From the NCBI RefSeq assembly GCF_002160825.1, contig NZ_NFLI01000018.1, positions 17,234 through 81,233 of the forward strand: a stretch of 64,000 bases of DNA, written 5' to 3'. This stretch comes from Lachnoclostridium sp. An131 (GTDB lineage: Bacteria; Bacillota; Clostridia; Lachnospirales; Lachnospiraceae). Below the pieces are notes generated by a model that did no database searches, was not told where the DNA came from, and saw nothing but the letters and a program-made list of their open reading frames with translations. Each line of letters begins with the position of its first letter. Position 1 is the first letter of the stretch. Both the position numbers and the translations under genes were made by a program. Shown here piece after piece: positions 35,086 through 43,882 of this stretch.

Positions 35086-37668
35086 CTACTTTTCAAAATC
35101 CTTTTCCAGAAGAATCAGATGGCCAAACTCGTCCATACGGCTCTTCTTCGTCTTGCCGAACAGGCCCTTCTTTCCGCGCTTTTCAATGGCTTCGTCTACC
35201 ATCTCCTTGACCTCGGCTACGTTCACCAGATGATCGCTGGTCTGATTGTTTCCAATCCGGTTGTACAGAGCCAGCACAGCCATCTCGTCCAGCACGCAGT
35301 CTCTCTCCTGCGCATAGGATTCGCCGAATGCCACCAGCTCCTTATTTGTAAATACAGGGATCTCTATCGTGCGTGTGAATTTGGCTCCCAGGCTCTCACA
35401 GCGGATAAAGAGCTTCCGGATCTCTTCCTTGTCATCCTCCAGAATCACTAGCAGCCCGCCTGTCTTTCTCGTCATGGCATGAGAAAGCTGGACAGCCGTC
35501 TTTGTCTTCAGGTTCCCTGCTCTTTCTATCAGAAGAGCTCCGCCGCCAAGCTTCGCAACCACCGCAGACACATCCTTGCCATTCAGGCTCTCCGCAGCCA
35601 CCTTCGCCATCTTCGCGCCTTTGACACGCCGCTGCTTCTGAAGCGCCTTCACAATATCCGCAGCCAGCGTGGATTTGCCATTCCCCCGTTCTCCGGTAAT
35701 CACGATATTGCCCACCAGAGAATCCTCGCGCCGTTCCTTGCGCATCCGGTCTTCCTCCAGAAGCTCTGCCAGCTGCCTGTTCATTCCGCGCACAGAGGTA
35801 AAGTAGGCAAAAAGCTTCTTCTGTTCCTCGGAAAGCTGTCCAGGCGGTATCGCAGAAATCGTCTCCTCCAGAGATTTCTCCAGCTCCTCCAGCATCGGAG
35901 CAGCAGGCTCTTCCTCCTTCTCCTGCTCTGTCTCCGCCTTCCGCCGGGCGTCATCTTCCGCTCTTTTCTGTGAAGCAGGCTGCTCTTCTGGCTTCTGTCC
36001 AGCTGCCGGCTGCTTCGGCTGTACTGCAGAGTCTGCTGCCGGCTCTGTCTCCTGCCGGCTGGAACCTGCCGCTGCCGGCTGCAGCTCTTCCAGAGACGCA
36101 GCCTCCAGAATATCCAGGATCTCCCGGCTGTCCATCCTCTTTTGCCCTTTGCTTTCCGCCGGAGCTTCCAGGATCTCCAGAATCTCCTGCGGTTCCTTCG
36201 CCGCAGGCGCAGCAGACGGCACGGCCTTCTGCAATGTGTTTCCTTCCAGCTCTTCTTTTTCCTGCTGCCGTCCCGATTCCGCAGTCTTCTTTCTGATCGG
36301 CTCCAGCTCTACGTGAACCGGATATCTGCCCTCTATCTCCTCAATCAGGCGCTGGATCTCCTCCGGAACCGTGGTTTTAACCTCGATGTTCAGCTCCGGA
36401 AGCTGGCCTGTGGCACGCAGGCGCTCCCGCTCTCTGCGGCGCTCCTCATCCCTTTTGGCTGCTTCCGCAATGGCAGCTTCCGTCTCCCGCTTCTTGACCT
36501 CCCAGTCATTTAAAATATCCTCGATGCTGAGCTGACCAGTAATCTGTCGGTCCAGCACATTCTCTTCCATGTCAAAGGTCAGCTGGCCGCTCTCATCCTG
36601 TCCGATAAATTTCGGAAGCTGCATGGTATCCTTTGACGCACCTGACCACGATACCGCCGTGCCCTGACCCGCCGCAGGAGCCGCAGAAGTCCCCCGGTCT
36701 TCCGCTCCTTCCGCCTTATCCGGAGCGCTCGTTTCCTCCGGCGCTTCCTGCTGCTTAGACGTCTCCTGCTTCTCCGGCGTACCCTTCTGTCCGGAGGCTT
36801 CCTGCCCTTCCGGCGTTTCCTTCTGTCCGGAGGCTTCCTGCCCTTCCGGCGTTTCCTCCTGTCCGGAGGCTTCCTGCCCTTCCGGCGTTTCCTTCTGTCC
36901 GGAGACTCCCTGTCCTTCCGGCGCCTCTGCTTTCCGCTCCGTCTCCTTCCGGATCAGATCTTCCAGGCCTTCCGCGAGGGCCGCCTGGAGATTCGTGGTA
37001 TTAAACTGCTCCATATTTACCGGACGAACCTTGATCTCCTCCGCTGTCCGCGGATCCGTCACCATCTGGCGGTACTTTTCCTCCTGAGAAGCAGTCAGCG
37101 GCTGAATCCGCATCTTCAGCTCCATCGCCTTTATGACATACTCACCTTCGCTGAACCACAGAATCAAATCATCACATTCTTCCACACATTTCAGAGACAT
37201 ACCCGCCTTATAATAGAGCTCTGCCAGCTCATAGGCCCATTCCTCCTGGTATTCCCGGCTCTTGTATTCTTCAAGAATCGCAATCTGATCCTCTATGGAG
37301 GAACCGCGTCCCTTGTAAATCTCGTATTTCAAAACATAGCGTCCCAGATCATGAGGCGCAATTCTGACAAATTCCTTGTACAGCTCCACTGCTTCGTCGA
37401 AATCCTTCAGCTTTACTGCAATCTCCACCATCTTATAGACGATCATCCGTCCTATCGGCGCACAGTCATAAGCGATATTCAGGATCTCGTAGCAATCCTC
37501 GTACCGTTCCGTCTTTTCATAAGCCTCCGCAACCTGCAGAAGAAGTCCTACATTCCGCACCTTACGCCAGTCAATAGAGTCCGCGATCTTGGCGGCTGTT
37601 TTATAATCCTCTTTTTTTATCAGCTTTCCCAGCTGCTCTGTCTTTATCTGAAATTCATATTTATCCAA
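35086..37668 (-). CDS. TPR protein fused to a degenerate CbxX/SpoVK-like AAA+ domain
   Basis: 860 aa starting at TTG 37668, supported by GAGGTGG 6 nt upstream. Residues 1-220 are helical and TPR-like (YEDCYEILNIAYDCAPIG, EAVELYKEFVRIAP). Residues about 250-320 hold 12-residue tandem repeats (EGQEASGQKETP type). A long charged, disordered region follows to about 600. The C-terminal ~260 residues look like a CbxX/SpoVK AAA+ module: Walker A GERGNGKS (659-666) and a region LLVILEDDKEEIRKLF...FTRTIEIPVFTNKELVAF matching the family order. The Walker B position reads ALLIERAGNL in place of hhhhDEAxxL, so the catalytic acid pair is altered. Function unknown. Confidence 0.8.
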   Translation of the reverse strand: MDKYEFQIKTEQLGKLIKKEDYKTAAKIADSIDWRKVRNVGLLLQVAEAYEKTERYEDCYEILNIAYDCAPIGRMIVYKMVEIAVKLKDFDEAVELYKEFVRIAPHDLGRYVLKYEIYKGRGSSIEDQIAILEEYKSREYQEEWAYELAELYYKAGMSLKCVEECDDLILWFSEGEYVIKAMELKMRIQPLTASQEEKYRQMVTDPRTAEEIKVRPVNMEQFNTTNLQAALAEGLEDLIRKETERKAEAPEGQGVSGQKETPEGQEASGQEETPEGQEASGQKETPEGQEASGQKGTPEKQETSKQQEAPEETSAPDKAEGAEDRGTSAAPAAGQGTAVSWSGASKDTMQLPKFIGQDESGQLTFDMEENVLDRQITGQLSIEDILNDWEVKKRETEAAIAEAAKRDEERRRERERLRATGQLPELNIEVKTTVPEEIQRLIEEIEGRYPVHVELEPIRKKTAESGRQQEKEELEGNTLQKAVPSAAPAAKEPQEILEILEAPAESKGQKRMDSREILDILEAASLEELQPAAAGSSRQETEPAADSAVQPKQPAAGQKPEEQPASQKRAEDDARRKAETEQEKEEEPAAPMLEELEKSLEETISAIPPGQLSEEQKKLFAYFTSVRGMNRQLAELLEEDRMRKERREDSLVGNIVITGERGNGKSTLAADIVKALQKQRRVKGAKMAKVAAESLNGKDVSAVVAKLGGGALLIERAGNLKTKTAVQLSHAMTRKTGGLLVILEDDKEEIRKLFIRCESLGAKFTRTIEIPVFTNKELVAFGESYAQERDCVLDEMAVLALYNRIGNNQTSDHLVNVAEVKEMVDEAIEKRGKKGLFGKTKKSRMDEFGHLILLEKDFEK
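36750..36925 (-). repeat. 36-bp tandem repeats encoding EGQEASGQxETP units
   Basis: About four near-identical 36-bp units plus diverged flanking ones inside the TPR-AAA gene. Neighbouring units differ by only a few bases, so recent expansion or homogenisation is likely and copy number may vary. Confidence 0.85.
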
Positions 37669-37899
37669 CGATTTCCACCTCAGTCATCCTGTCAGACTAC
37701 TATATTTTGTTGCTTTTCCGTTCCCTTTGTCAAAATATGCTATAGTTAGCATTAGTGTATCACAGGGCACTTTTCTTGTCAAAAAAATTTCTTCTGGATC
37801 CAGGAAATATCCGGGCGGAAATAAGGGCGCCTCAATCAATTGAGGCGCCCTCCTTCCAGGCTGAATTTTCAATCCAGCGCTGTCTTTCGAAAATAAATT
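37669..37899. other. Intergenic region with degV terminator
   Basis: 231 bp without a gene. It holds a perfect 12-bp hairpin at 37825-37850 (GGGCGCCTCAAT-CA-ATTGAGGCGCCC). On the minus strand it is followed by TTATTT, so it can end degV transcription. The AT-rich part at 37700-37760 presumably holds the promoter of the TPR-AAA gene, but I found no clean -35/-10 pair. Confidence 0.65.
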
Positions 37900-38769
37900 T
37901 TATCTGTTCAAAATTCTCGTAGCCGCTATCGCAAGAGATCCATCTCCGATATGGCAGGATACGCTCAAAGACAGGGAATCCACAAAGCCTACCTGATATC
38001 CTGGAAACGCCTCTTCCACTTCCTTTTTGAAATCCAGCGCCTCTTCATAATTGTTTGTGTGGGCGATATCCAGATAGACTTCATGCGCGTCCACGCCGCC
38101 GAAACGGGTCTCGATATCATTTCTTACCGCGTCAAGCATGGTCTGACGGGCTTGCCGCATGGTTCTTGCCTTTGAAAAGGAATCCAGCCTTTCACCCTGA
38201 ATAGTCAGCACCGGCTTCAGGCGCAGCATCGTACCGATAGCCGCTACCGCCGGAGTGATACGGCCGCCCTTCTTCAGGTATTTCAGTGTCGCTACCGTAA
38301 TATAGATGCTGGACTCCAGCTTCGTCTCTTCGAGGATCTCACGGATCTCCCGGGCGCTCTTTCCGGCCTTCGCCAGACGAACCGCATCCTCCACAGAACG
38401 TCTCTGGGTGATGGAAATCCGATGATTATTTACCACCTGGACTTTTCCGTCAAAATCATCTGCCAGGGCAATCGCCGTCTGGCAGGAACCGGACAGCCCG
38501 CTGGACATCGGAATATGCACGACCTCATCATATTCCTTCAGCAGTTCCTTCCACAGATTCATCACCGATTCCGGGGAGGGCTGGGAGGTGGCAATATCCG
38601 CATCCTGCTTCAGATATTCATAAAACTCTTCCTGAGTTAAATTGATTCCTTCAAAATATTCCTTTCCATCGATCGTAAAAGGCATCGGCAGAACCGAAAT
38701 TCCCATTGCTTCCGCCAGTTCCTGGGTAATTCCGCTGTTGCTGTCCGTTACAATCGCTACCTTACTCAC
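37900..38769 (-). CDS. DegV-family fatty-acid-binding protein
   Basis: 289 aa from GTG 38769; TTG 38772 is equally placed after the AAGGAGAG RBS. The N terminus VAIVTDSNSGIT and the central HIPMSSGLSGSCQTA are DegV landmarks, and the second domain carries VATLKYLKKGGRIT. DegV/FakB-type proteins present fatty acids to FakA kinase for phospholipid synthesis; no fakA is nearby. Monocistronic between a candidate promoter and a terminator. Confidence 0.92.
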   Translation of the reverse strand: MSKVAIVTDSNSGITQELAEAMGISVLPMPFTIDGKEYFEGINLTQEEFYEYLKQDADIATSQPSPESVMNLWKELLKEYDEVVHIPMSSGLSGSCQTAIALADDFDGKVQVVNNHRISITQRRSVEDAVRLAKAGKSAREIREILEETKLESSIYITVATLKYLKKGGRITPAVAAIGTMLRLKPVLTIQGERLDSFSKARTMRQARQTMLDAVRNDIETRFGGVDAHEVYLDIAHTNNYEEALDFKKEVEEAFPGYQVGFVDSLSLSVSCHIGDGSLAIAATRILNR

Positions 38770-38849
38770 CAAAAATCTCTCCTTCCGCGTCCTTGTGCTG
38801 TTATCAACCCGTATCCGCGGCAGACGCAGCCTGCGCTGCCGCCGTGGTA

Positions 38850-38878
38850 AGTATAACAGCTTACCGCAGAAAAGTCCA
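38850..38878 (-). promoter_or_regulatory. Candidate degV promoter
   Basis: Minus-strand TGGACT (38878-38873), 17 bp, TATACT (38855-38850). A GC-rich hairpin (GCGGCAG...CTGCCGC, 38817-38842) follows in the leader. Confidence 0.5.
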
Positions 38879-38932
38879 GTTTTTCGATGCTTTTCTTCTT
38901 TTCCTGCCCGGAAGCCAGCAGATGCCGTACAC

Positions 38933-39370
38933 TTATATGGGGACAGAATTTAAAATCTGCAGCATTTCCTCCTTATCCTCTGTTATACGCATACGCTCTA
39001 CCTTTTCCGTTTCCATGCATACCTGCGCAATTCTGCTCAGCAATTCAATATGCTCCCCATCCTTTCCCGCTATACCAAACAAAAGATACGCTGTTCCCGT
39101 GCCGAAATCCACTCCTCTTTTCAACTGCAGTACAGATATGCCCGAGTGAAGAATATTCCGTTCACTGCCCTCAACACCATGCGGAATCGCGATCCCATTC
39201 CCCATATAGACACCAAAAAGACGTTCCCGCTCCATCATATCGTCAATATATTCCCCGCGGATATACCCCTGCTGAAAGAGAATTTCTCCGCAGGCCCGGA
39301 TCGCTTCCCAGCGATCCGGGTAATCTGCGCCCAGTACAATATTATTTACCGTCAATACCTGTTCTTTCAT
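38933..39370 (-). CDS. PTS mannitol/fructose-type EIIA
   Basis: 145 aa, a full single EIIA domain. The phospho-accepting His64 sits in GNGIAIPHG, and LLFGIAGKDGEHIELLSRIAQV is typical of mannitol-type EIIA (MtlF/CmtB). Receives phosphate from HPr and passes it to the EIICB encoded 22 bp upstream. Last gene of the RpiR-led operon. Confidence 0.92.
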   Translation of the reverse strand: MKEQVLTVNNIVLGADYPDRWEAIRACGEILFQQGYIRGEYIDDMMERERLFGVYMGNGIAIPHGVEGSERNILHSGISVLQLKRGVDFGTGTAYLLFGIAGKDGEHIELLSRIAQVCMETEKVERMRITEDKEEMLQILNSVPI

Positions 39371-39392
39371 CTTAGTCCGTCTCTCCCTGCTG

Positions 39393-40817
39393 TCAGAGAA
39401 GCATTTTTATTAAGCGGTCATAAGCTTCGTTGTCCAAAAGATTCTCTACCGGAAATACCTGGTTCTTCATTTGGTTTGTCTCCAGCATGCTCCTTACCCT
39501 GTCCTCCAGAGGCTTTGTTGTCACAATCAAATCGCCTTCCCTGACATTTTCTCCAATGGAAGCAACTGAAGTATGTACTACTTCCATACTCAGCATTGCT
39601 TTGTTCAGCTTTGTTTTCATAATGGATTCTCCCATCACACTGGATCCCATTCCGGCGTCGCAGGCAAACACGATTCGGGATATAGTCATCCCTGCACCAT
39701 GCGCGGCTGCCGCTGCTATTGGCTGGACTGCTGCGTTTCCTGTCACTCCCATTTCACTCAAAGTCTTTTCCATGGAAAAATTCGCTCCAGCCACTTCTTC
39801 TGACTTATCCATCTTCAGGAAGAAACCAGCTACCAGGCAGGATGTGATCATACCGGCAAAATAGGAAATAACATTCACTACAAGACTGCTCTTTGCAGAG
39901 ACAGCTACCAGCGCGAAAAAGCTTCCCGGTGAAATCGCCGCCACCGTTCCGCCTCCAAAATTTTGAATGATCAGAATGGATACAAAGCTTCCTGCTATCT
40001 GTCCTATCAGCGTCACCGGCTTACTTAAAACAAACGGGTATACAACCTCTCCGATTCCTCCGAAGAAATTGATAAAAGCCGCTCCAGGAGCAGCCTTTTT
40101 CGCTGTCCCTTTTCCAAAAATTGCAAAGGCCAGAGCCACGCCCAGAACACAGCCGTTATTTGCCTCCAGCATAAAGAGAATCGATTTCCCCGTCTCTGCC
40201 GCCTGCTCCACTCCGAGCGGAATCATGATACCATGATTGATAGCATTATTCAAAAACAAAACCTTTCCAGGCTGTACGAAGAATGCCATCAGAGGCAGCA
40301 GTCCCCTGCTTATCAGCGCATTGATCGCTGCGCTGAACACGGTAATCAGTCCTTCAATAATCGGCACAAAAGCAAAAAATCCGATTACCATCAATACCGC
40401 TCCGACCAGGCCCAGGGAAAAGTTATTGACCATCATTTCCAGACCAGGCTTTACTCTTCCTTCAAACAGTTTATCCACCTTTTTGATGCACCATGCAGCA
40501 AACGGTCCCATAAACATAGCGCCTGCAAGCATATTAATATCCGTGCCCAGAATTACGCCCATTGTCGCAAAGGCGCCTATTACTCCGCCGCGGCGTCCAT
40601 ATACATTGCTTCCGCCTGTGTAGGCGATAAGAAGCGGCATCAGATATTTCATTGTGGGTGATACCAGCTGGTTCAGGGTTTCGTTGGGCAGCCAGCCCGT
40701 AGGAATGAACAGCGCAGCCAACACGCCCCACCCAATAAACACACCGATATTCGGCATAACCTCAGAGCTTAAAAAAGCCCCCATTTTCTGTACTCTTACT
40801 TTTGCAGAAGTATTCAT
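39393..40817 (-). CDS. PTS mannitol-type EIICB permease
   Basis: 474 aa. Residues about 15-340 are the membrane IIC domain with mannitol-family phrases (MPNIGVFIGWGVLAALFIPTGW split near 18-38; NNAINHGIMIPLG). After a linker rich in Ala, the IIB domain begins about 380 with phosphocysteine Cys386 in FACDAGMGSS. Imports and phosphorylates a hexitol; mannitol is the default guess. No mannitol-1-phosphate dehydrogenase is in the operon, so the true substrate may differ. Confidence 0.9.
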   Translation of the reverse strand: MNTSAKVRVQKMGAFLSSEVMPNIGVFIGWGVLAALFIPTGWLPNETLNQLVSPTMKYLMPLLIAYTGGSNVYGRRGGVIGAFATMGVILGTDINMLAGAMFMGPFAAWCIKKVDKLFEGRVKPGLEMMVNNFSLGLVGAVLMVIGFFAFVPIIEGLITVFSAAINALISRGLLPLMAFFVQPGKVLFLNNAINHGIMIPLGVEQAAETGKSILFMLEANNGCVLGVALAFAIFGKGTAKKAAPGAAFINFFGGIGEVVYPFVLSKPVTLIGQIAGSFVSILIIQNFGGGTVAAISPGSFFALVAVSAKSSLVVNVISYFAGMITSCLVAGFFLKMDKSEEVAGANFSMEKTLSEMGVTGNAAVQPIAAAAAHGAGMTISRIVFACDAGMGSSVMGESIMKTKLNKAMLSMEVVHTSVASIGENVREGDLIVTTKPLEDRVRSMLETNQMKNQVFPVENLLDNEAYDRLIKMLL

Positions 40818-40839
40818 ATTTTATCCCCCAAAGGCCAGG

Positions 40840-41373
40840 CTACTGCAGATTTGCGTGCCTGCCATTCATAAATTCTGTCGTTACCTTCCTTTTCTCCTTG
40901 AGCTCTTCCGCTACTGCATCCCCAATTACCAGTACCGACTGCTCAAACAAAGAACCTGCGTGCTGCCTTGTCTCTACTTTTGTCCTGGCTGGTACGCAGA
41001 GAAAATAATCCGAGATTTCCGGATTTTCCGGCACAGCTGAGATCAAAAGTACTCTGGCTTCCTGTTTCCTCGCTGTCTCTATATGATTCAGCGTTACCTT
41101 CGTCCTGGCGCTGGCTGTAACTGCGATCAGCAAATCCCCTTTCTGAATCGACGGCGTCGAAGCATCCCCGGCTACATAAGCCTCGTAGCCAAGATGCATA
41201 AACCGGATAGCGAGGGCCTTCACCATATTTCCGCTTCTCCCCATGCCGCTGAAAAAGATTCTTTTCACCTGCATGCAGGCGTCTGCGGCCTGCTCCAGCT
41301 GTTCCGGATCTACCTGTTCCGCAACTGCCTGGAGTTCCCGAATATTTTCTTTTACGTTTTTCGTTACACTCAT
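40840..41373 (-). CDS. SIS-domain protein, 6-phospho-3-hexuloisomerase-like
   Basis: 177 aa, the usual size of PHI (HxlB). Landmarks: IFFSGMGRSGNMVKALAIRFMHLGY and GDLLIAVTASARTK, aligning with GAGRSG and the SGSGxT phosphosugar loop of PHI, here altered to TASARTK. Known reaction: arabino-3-hexulose-6-phosphate to fructose-6-phosphate. Its partner synthase HxlA is absent. It sits between the PTS permease and the 6-phosphogluconate dehydrogenase genes, so it probably isomerises an intermediate of the PTS substrate. Confidence 0.82.
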   Translation of the reverse strand: MSVTKNVKENIRELQAVAEQVDPEQLEQAADACMQVKRIFFSGMGRSGNMVKALAIRFMHLGYEAYVAGDASTPSIQKGDLLIAVTASARTKVTLNHIETARKQEARVLLISAVPENPEISDYFLCVPARTKVETRQHAGSLFEQSVLVIGDAVAEELKEKRKVTTEFMNGRHANLQ

Positions 41374-41390
41374 GCAAATCCCCTTATTGT

Positions 41391-42287
41391 CTACTTATGC
41401 TTAACCGGATGGCCGCCTATCACTCCCCTGGCGGCGGCAAGGCATTTCATGGCAGGAGAATCCTCCTGCTGGGAGCGGAAACGCTGCTGAAGCGCAGCAG
41501 TGATAGTCGGCGTCGGCACACGCAGCCTGACCGATTCTTCTACCGTCCATCTGCCCATCCCCGAGTCTGCCACAAAGCCTTCCACTCCTTCCAGCTTCAC
41601 ATCCGGCTCCAGAGCCTTGATTATCTGTCCAAGAATATGAGAACGGATAGAGCAGCCGTTCTGGTATGCGTGCAGTACCCCCAGCACATCTACGTCAATC
41701 TCTGACGCTGTCAGCATCTCATAGCCTTCCGCATATGCCTGCATAATCGCATACTCCACGCCGTTATGTATGGTTTTCGCGTAGTGTCCTGCCCCGCAGC
41801 CTCCACACCAAGAATATGCATCGGGGGCAGCCAGGCTTTCGAAAAACGGAATCATACTTCTGTAATCTGCCTCTTCTCCGCCTATCAGCATGCCGCAGCC
41901 GTTTTTTGCGCCCTCTACGCCGCCGCTCACACCAACGTCCATAAAACGGATCCCTTTTTCCTTAAGCTTTTTTCCTGAACGCACAGTGTCTCTGAAATCT
42001 GTATTCCCCCCGTCAATCAGTAAATCTCCGGGAGCAATCAGTTCTCCCAGATTATGGATCATCTGATTTGTGATTTTTCCTGGCGGGAGCTGCATCCAGA
42101 TTACCCTGGGACTGGACAGCTCACCTACCAAAGCCTGGAGACTGTCCGCAAGAGGGATTCCCCGGCCTTCTGCGTTTTCTCTGGCCTGCGGACTGTTATC
42201 GTAGCCCACCAGCCTGTGGCCTGCCTGAACAGCTCTCGACGACATCTCCAATCCCATTTTTCCTAATCCTATAAAACCTATCTCCAT
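41391..42287 (-). CDS. 6-phosphogluconate dehydrogenase, short decarboxylating type
   Basis: 298 aa, the short NAD-type length (YqeC/GntZ-like). Rossmann motif GLGKMGLEM at 7-15, substrate loop IDGGNTDF, and the catalytic signature HYAKTIHNGVEYA with Lys and Asn. Oxidatively decarboxylates 6-phosphogluconate, or a related 3-hydroxyacid phosphate, to a ketopentose phosphate. Operon position between the RpiR and PHI-like genes suggests a dedicated catabolic role rather than the housekeeping pentose pathway. Confidence 0.9.
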   Translation of the reverse strand: MEIGFIGLGKMGLEMSSRAVQAGHRLVGYDNSPQARENAEGRGIPLADSLQALVGELSSPRVIWMQLPPGKITNQMIHNLGELIAPGDLLIDGGNTDFRDTVRSGKKLKEKGIRFMDVGVSGGVEGAKNGCGMLIGGEEADYRSMIPFFESLAAPDAYSWCGGCGAGHYAKTIHNGVEYAIMQAYAEGYEMLTASEIDVDVLGVLHAYQNGCSIRSHILGQIIKALEPDVKLEGVEGFVADSGMGRWTVEESVRLRVPTPTITAALQQRFRSQQEDSPAMKCLAAARGVIGGHPVKHK

Positions 42288-42325
42288 AATTTCTCCACTA
42301 TTTTTTTGATTTTTCTCATAAATAT

Positions 42326-43204
42326 TTAATCTGTATAATTTTTAAACTGTTTCACCGTATCACTGATCTTCAACAGCTTTTCCTCCAGCTTCTCCTGAGA
42401 CTGTGTGCAGTAATTTACATAAAGCACATCAATCAAGCTGTACTCTGCGATTCTCGAGATTAGCGGTTCCGGCTTATAGCTGAATTCCCGCGACAGTGTA
42501 TACAGGCTCACATCTGCCAGCTTTACCAGCGGAGACTGCGTAAACTGCGTGATCGCTATAATTTTCATCTCATTGCTTTTTGCAATTTTTAATGCCATAT
42601 TCAATTCCGTATTAGCGCCCTCATGACTGACTACAATGACAGCATCCTCAGAATTTCCCACGGTCGACACGATTCCCTGAACATGTACATCTGTGACCAG
42701 CTCCACCATGATCCCCAGGCGCATAAATTTATGATAAGCATCCTGGGCTACCGAAGCAGAACCTCCAAGACCCACAAAAATCAGCCTTCTCGCGCCGCGC
42801 ATGATATCAAGAACCTTCTCCAGGTCCTCCTTCTTCAGCATCTTCTCAATATCCTGTATTGATTCAATGTTTTTCTGAATCACTTTCTGTGCGACCGTCA
42901 TCACATCGTCGCTTTCTTCAATATTTCCATACTGTTTCTGATATTTGAGATTTCCCGACGCTTCCAAATCACGTGTAATTTCCATTTTCAGATCAGGCAG
43001 CTTCTCATATCCCATTTTTTTTGTAAACCGGGTGATCGCTGCCACGCTTGTATCTATTTTTTCGGAAAGCTCCGTAATTGACATTTTCGTAAAGTCTTCC
43101 GGATTTTCACAGATATACTCTGCAATTCTTCTCTCAGATTTCGTTAATGCTTCTTTCATCATATTCAGTTTTTTTTCAAAAAACGCTAATCTGTTATTTC
43201 TCAT
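42326..43204 (-). CDS. RpiR/MurR-family transcriptional regulator
   Basis: 292 aa with GGAGGG RBS. The N-terminal HTH_6 domain includes MSITELSEKIDTSVAAITRFTKKMG; the C-terminal SIS domain (IFVGLGGSASVAQDAYHKFMRLG, then VIVVSHEGANTELN) should bind a sugar phosphate. It is the first gene of the PTS/PHI/Gnd operon and likely its regulator. A consensus promoter and a perfect 12-bp palindrome lie just upstream. Confidence 0.93.
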   Translation of the reverse strand: MRNNRLAFFEKKLNMMKEALTKSERRIAEYICENPEDFTKMSITELSEKIDTSVAAITRFTKKMGYEKLPDLKMEITRDLEASGNLKYQKQYGNIEESDDVMTVAQKVIQKNIESIQDIEKMLKKEDLEKVLDIMRGARRLIFVGLGGSASVAQDAYHKFMRLGIMVELVTDVHVQGIVSTVGNSEDAVIVVSHEGANTELNMALKIAKSNEMKIIAITQFTQSPLVKLADVSLYTLSREFSYKPEPLISRIAEYSLIDVLYVNYCTQSQEKLEEKLLKISDTVKQFKNYTD

Positions 43205-43246
43205 TTTCCCTCCATATACCAGCTCCTTTTCAGATTATTTTACATA

Positions 43247-43297
43247 ATAAGCGCTTATCGTTAGGACTATTGTAAATCATTATCATTTTTATGTCAA
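43247..43297 (-). promoter_or_regulatory. rpiR operon promoter and palindromic operator
   Basis: Minus-strand TTGACA (43297-43292), 17 bp, TACAAT (43274-43269). The perfect palindrome ATAAGCGCTTAT (43247-43258) follows, at or just after the expected start site. This is a good candidate RpiR site. Confidence 0.78.
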
Positions 43298-43408
43298 TAC
43301 ATTTTGATAATTATTTACGTATTTATATGTAAAATTCTGCGGAACTGTTCACATCACCCGAAAGGCTGTACGCCTTTTCCTGATACTCTGCCATCCTTGC
43401 ATTATTTT

Positions 43409-43430
43409 AGCGCCGGCAGCAGCCGGCGCT
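43409..43430. repeat. GC-rich hairpin after spoVAE
   Basis: Perfect AGCGCCGGC-AGCA-GCCGGCGCT. It has no T-run on the minus strand, so it is an incomplete terminator for spoVAE or a hairpin stabilising the transcript end. Confidence 0.5.
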
Positions 43431-43474
43431 ATTCCAGTATATCATACTTTTTATATAGAAAAACAGGGATCTTT

Positions 43475-43831
43475 CTATTTCTTCATCTTCGGCTGGAATA
43501 TCAGGCTGGCCAGATAACCAAAGACCAGAGCCGCGCAGATTCCTGCTGCGCTGGCCGTAAAGCCGCCTTTAAAGATTCCCAGAAAGCCTTCGGTATCCAC
43601 TGCTTCCTTTACGCCCTTCCAGAGCGTATTTCCAAAGCCAAGAAGCGGTACGGATGCTCCCGCTCCTGCAAAGTCCTGAAAAGGCCCGTACAGGCCTACA
43701 GCGCCCAGAACGGCTCCGCTACAGACAAGAAGCACCATGATACGGCCCGGCATCATCTTTGTCTTCTCCATCAAAACCTGGACAAGAGCACAGATAAAGC
43801 CGCCTATGAGAAATGCTTTCAGATAATCCAT
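43475..43831 (-). CDS. spoVAE: Stage V sporulation protein AE
   Basis: 118 aa from ATG 43831, placed 9 nt after a strong AGGAGGTG. Three to four hydrophobic segments, with the SpoVAE phrase GAGASVPLLGFGNTLWKGV in the centre. Part of the inner-membrane SpoVA channel that moves Ca-dipicolinate into and out of the spore. Follows spoVAD by 51 bp. Expected to be expressed in the forespore under sigma-G. Confidence 0.92.
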   Translation of the reverse strand: MDYLKAFLIGGFICALVQVLMEKTKMMPGRIMVLLVCSGAVLGAVGLYGPFQDFAGAGASVPLLGFGNTLWKGVKEAVDTEGFLGIFKGGFTASAAGICAALVFGYLASLIFQPKMKK

Positions 43832-43882
43832 ATTTTCTTTCACCTCCTGAAACGAACCGGAGCGCCGCCGGCTGCCAGCCCA

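Noticed and set aside
38817..38865. Terminator of the PTS operon
   Set aside because: The GC-rich hairpin (38817-38842) and the GGTAAG...CTTACC repeat (38846-38865) have no T-run on the minus strand; they lie in the degV leader instead.
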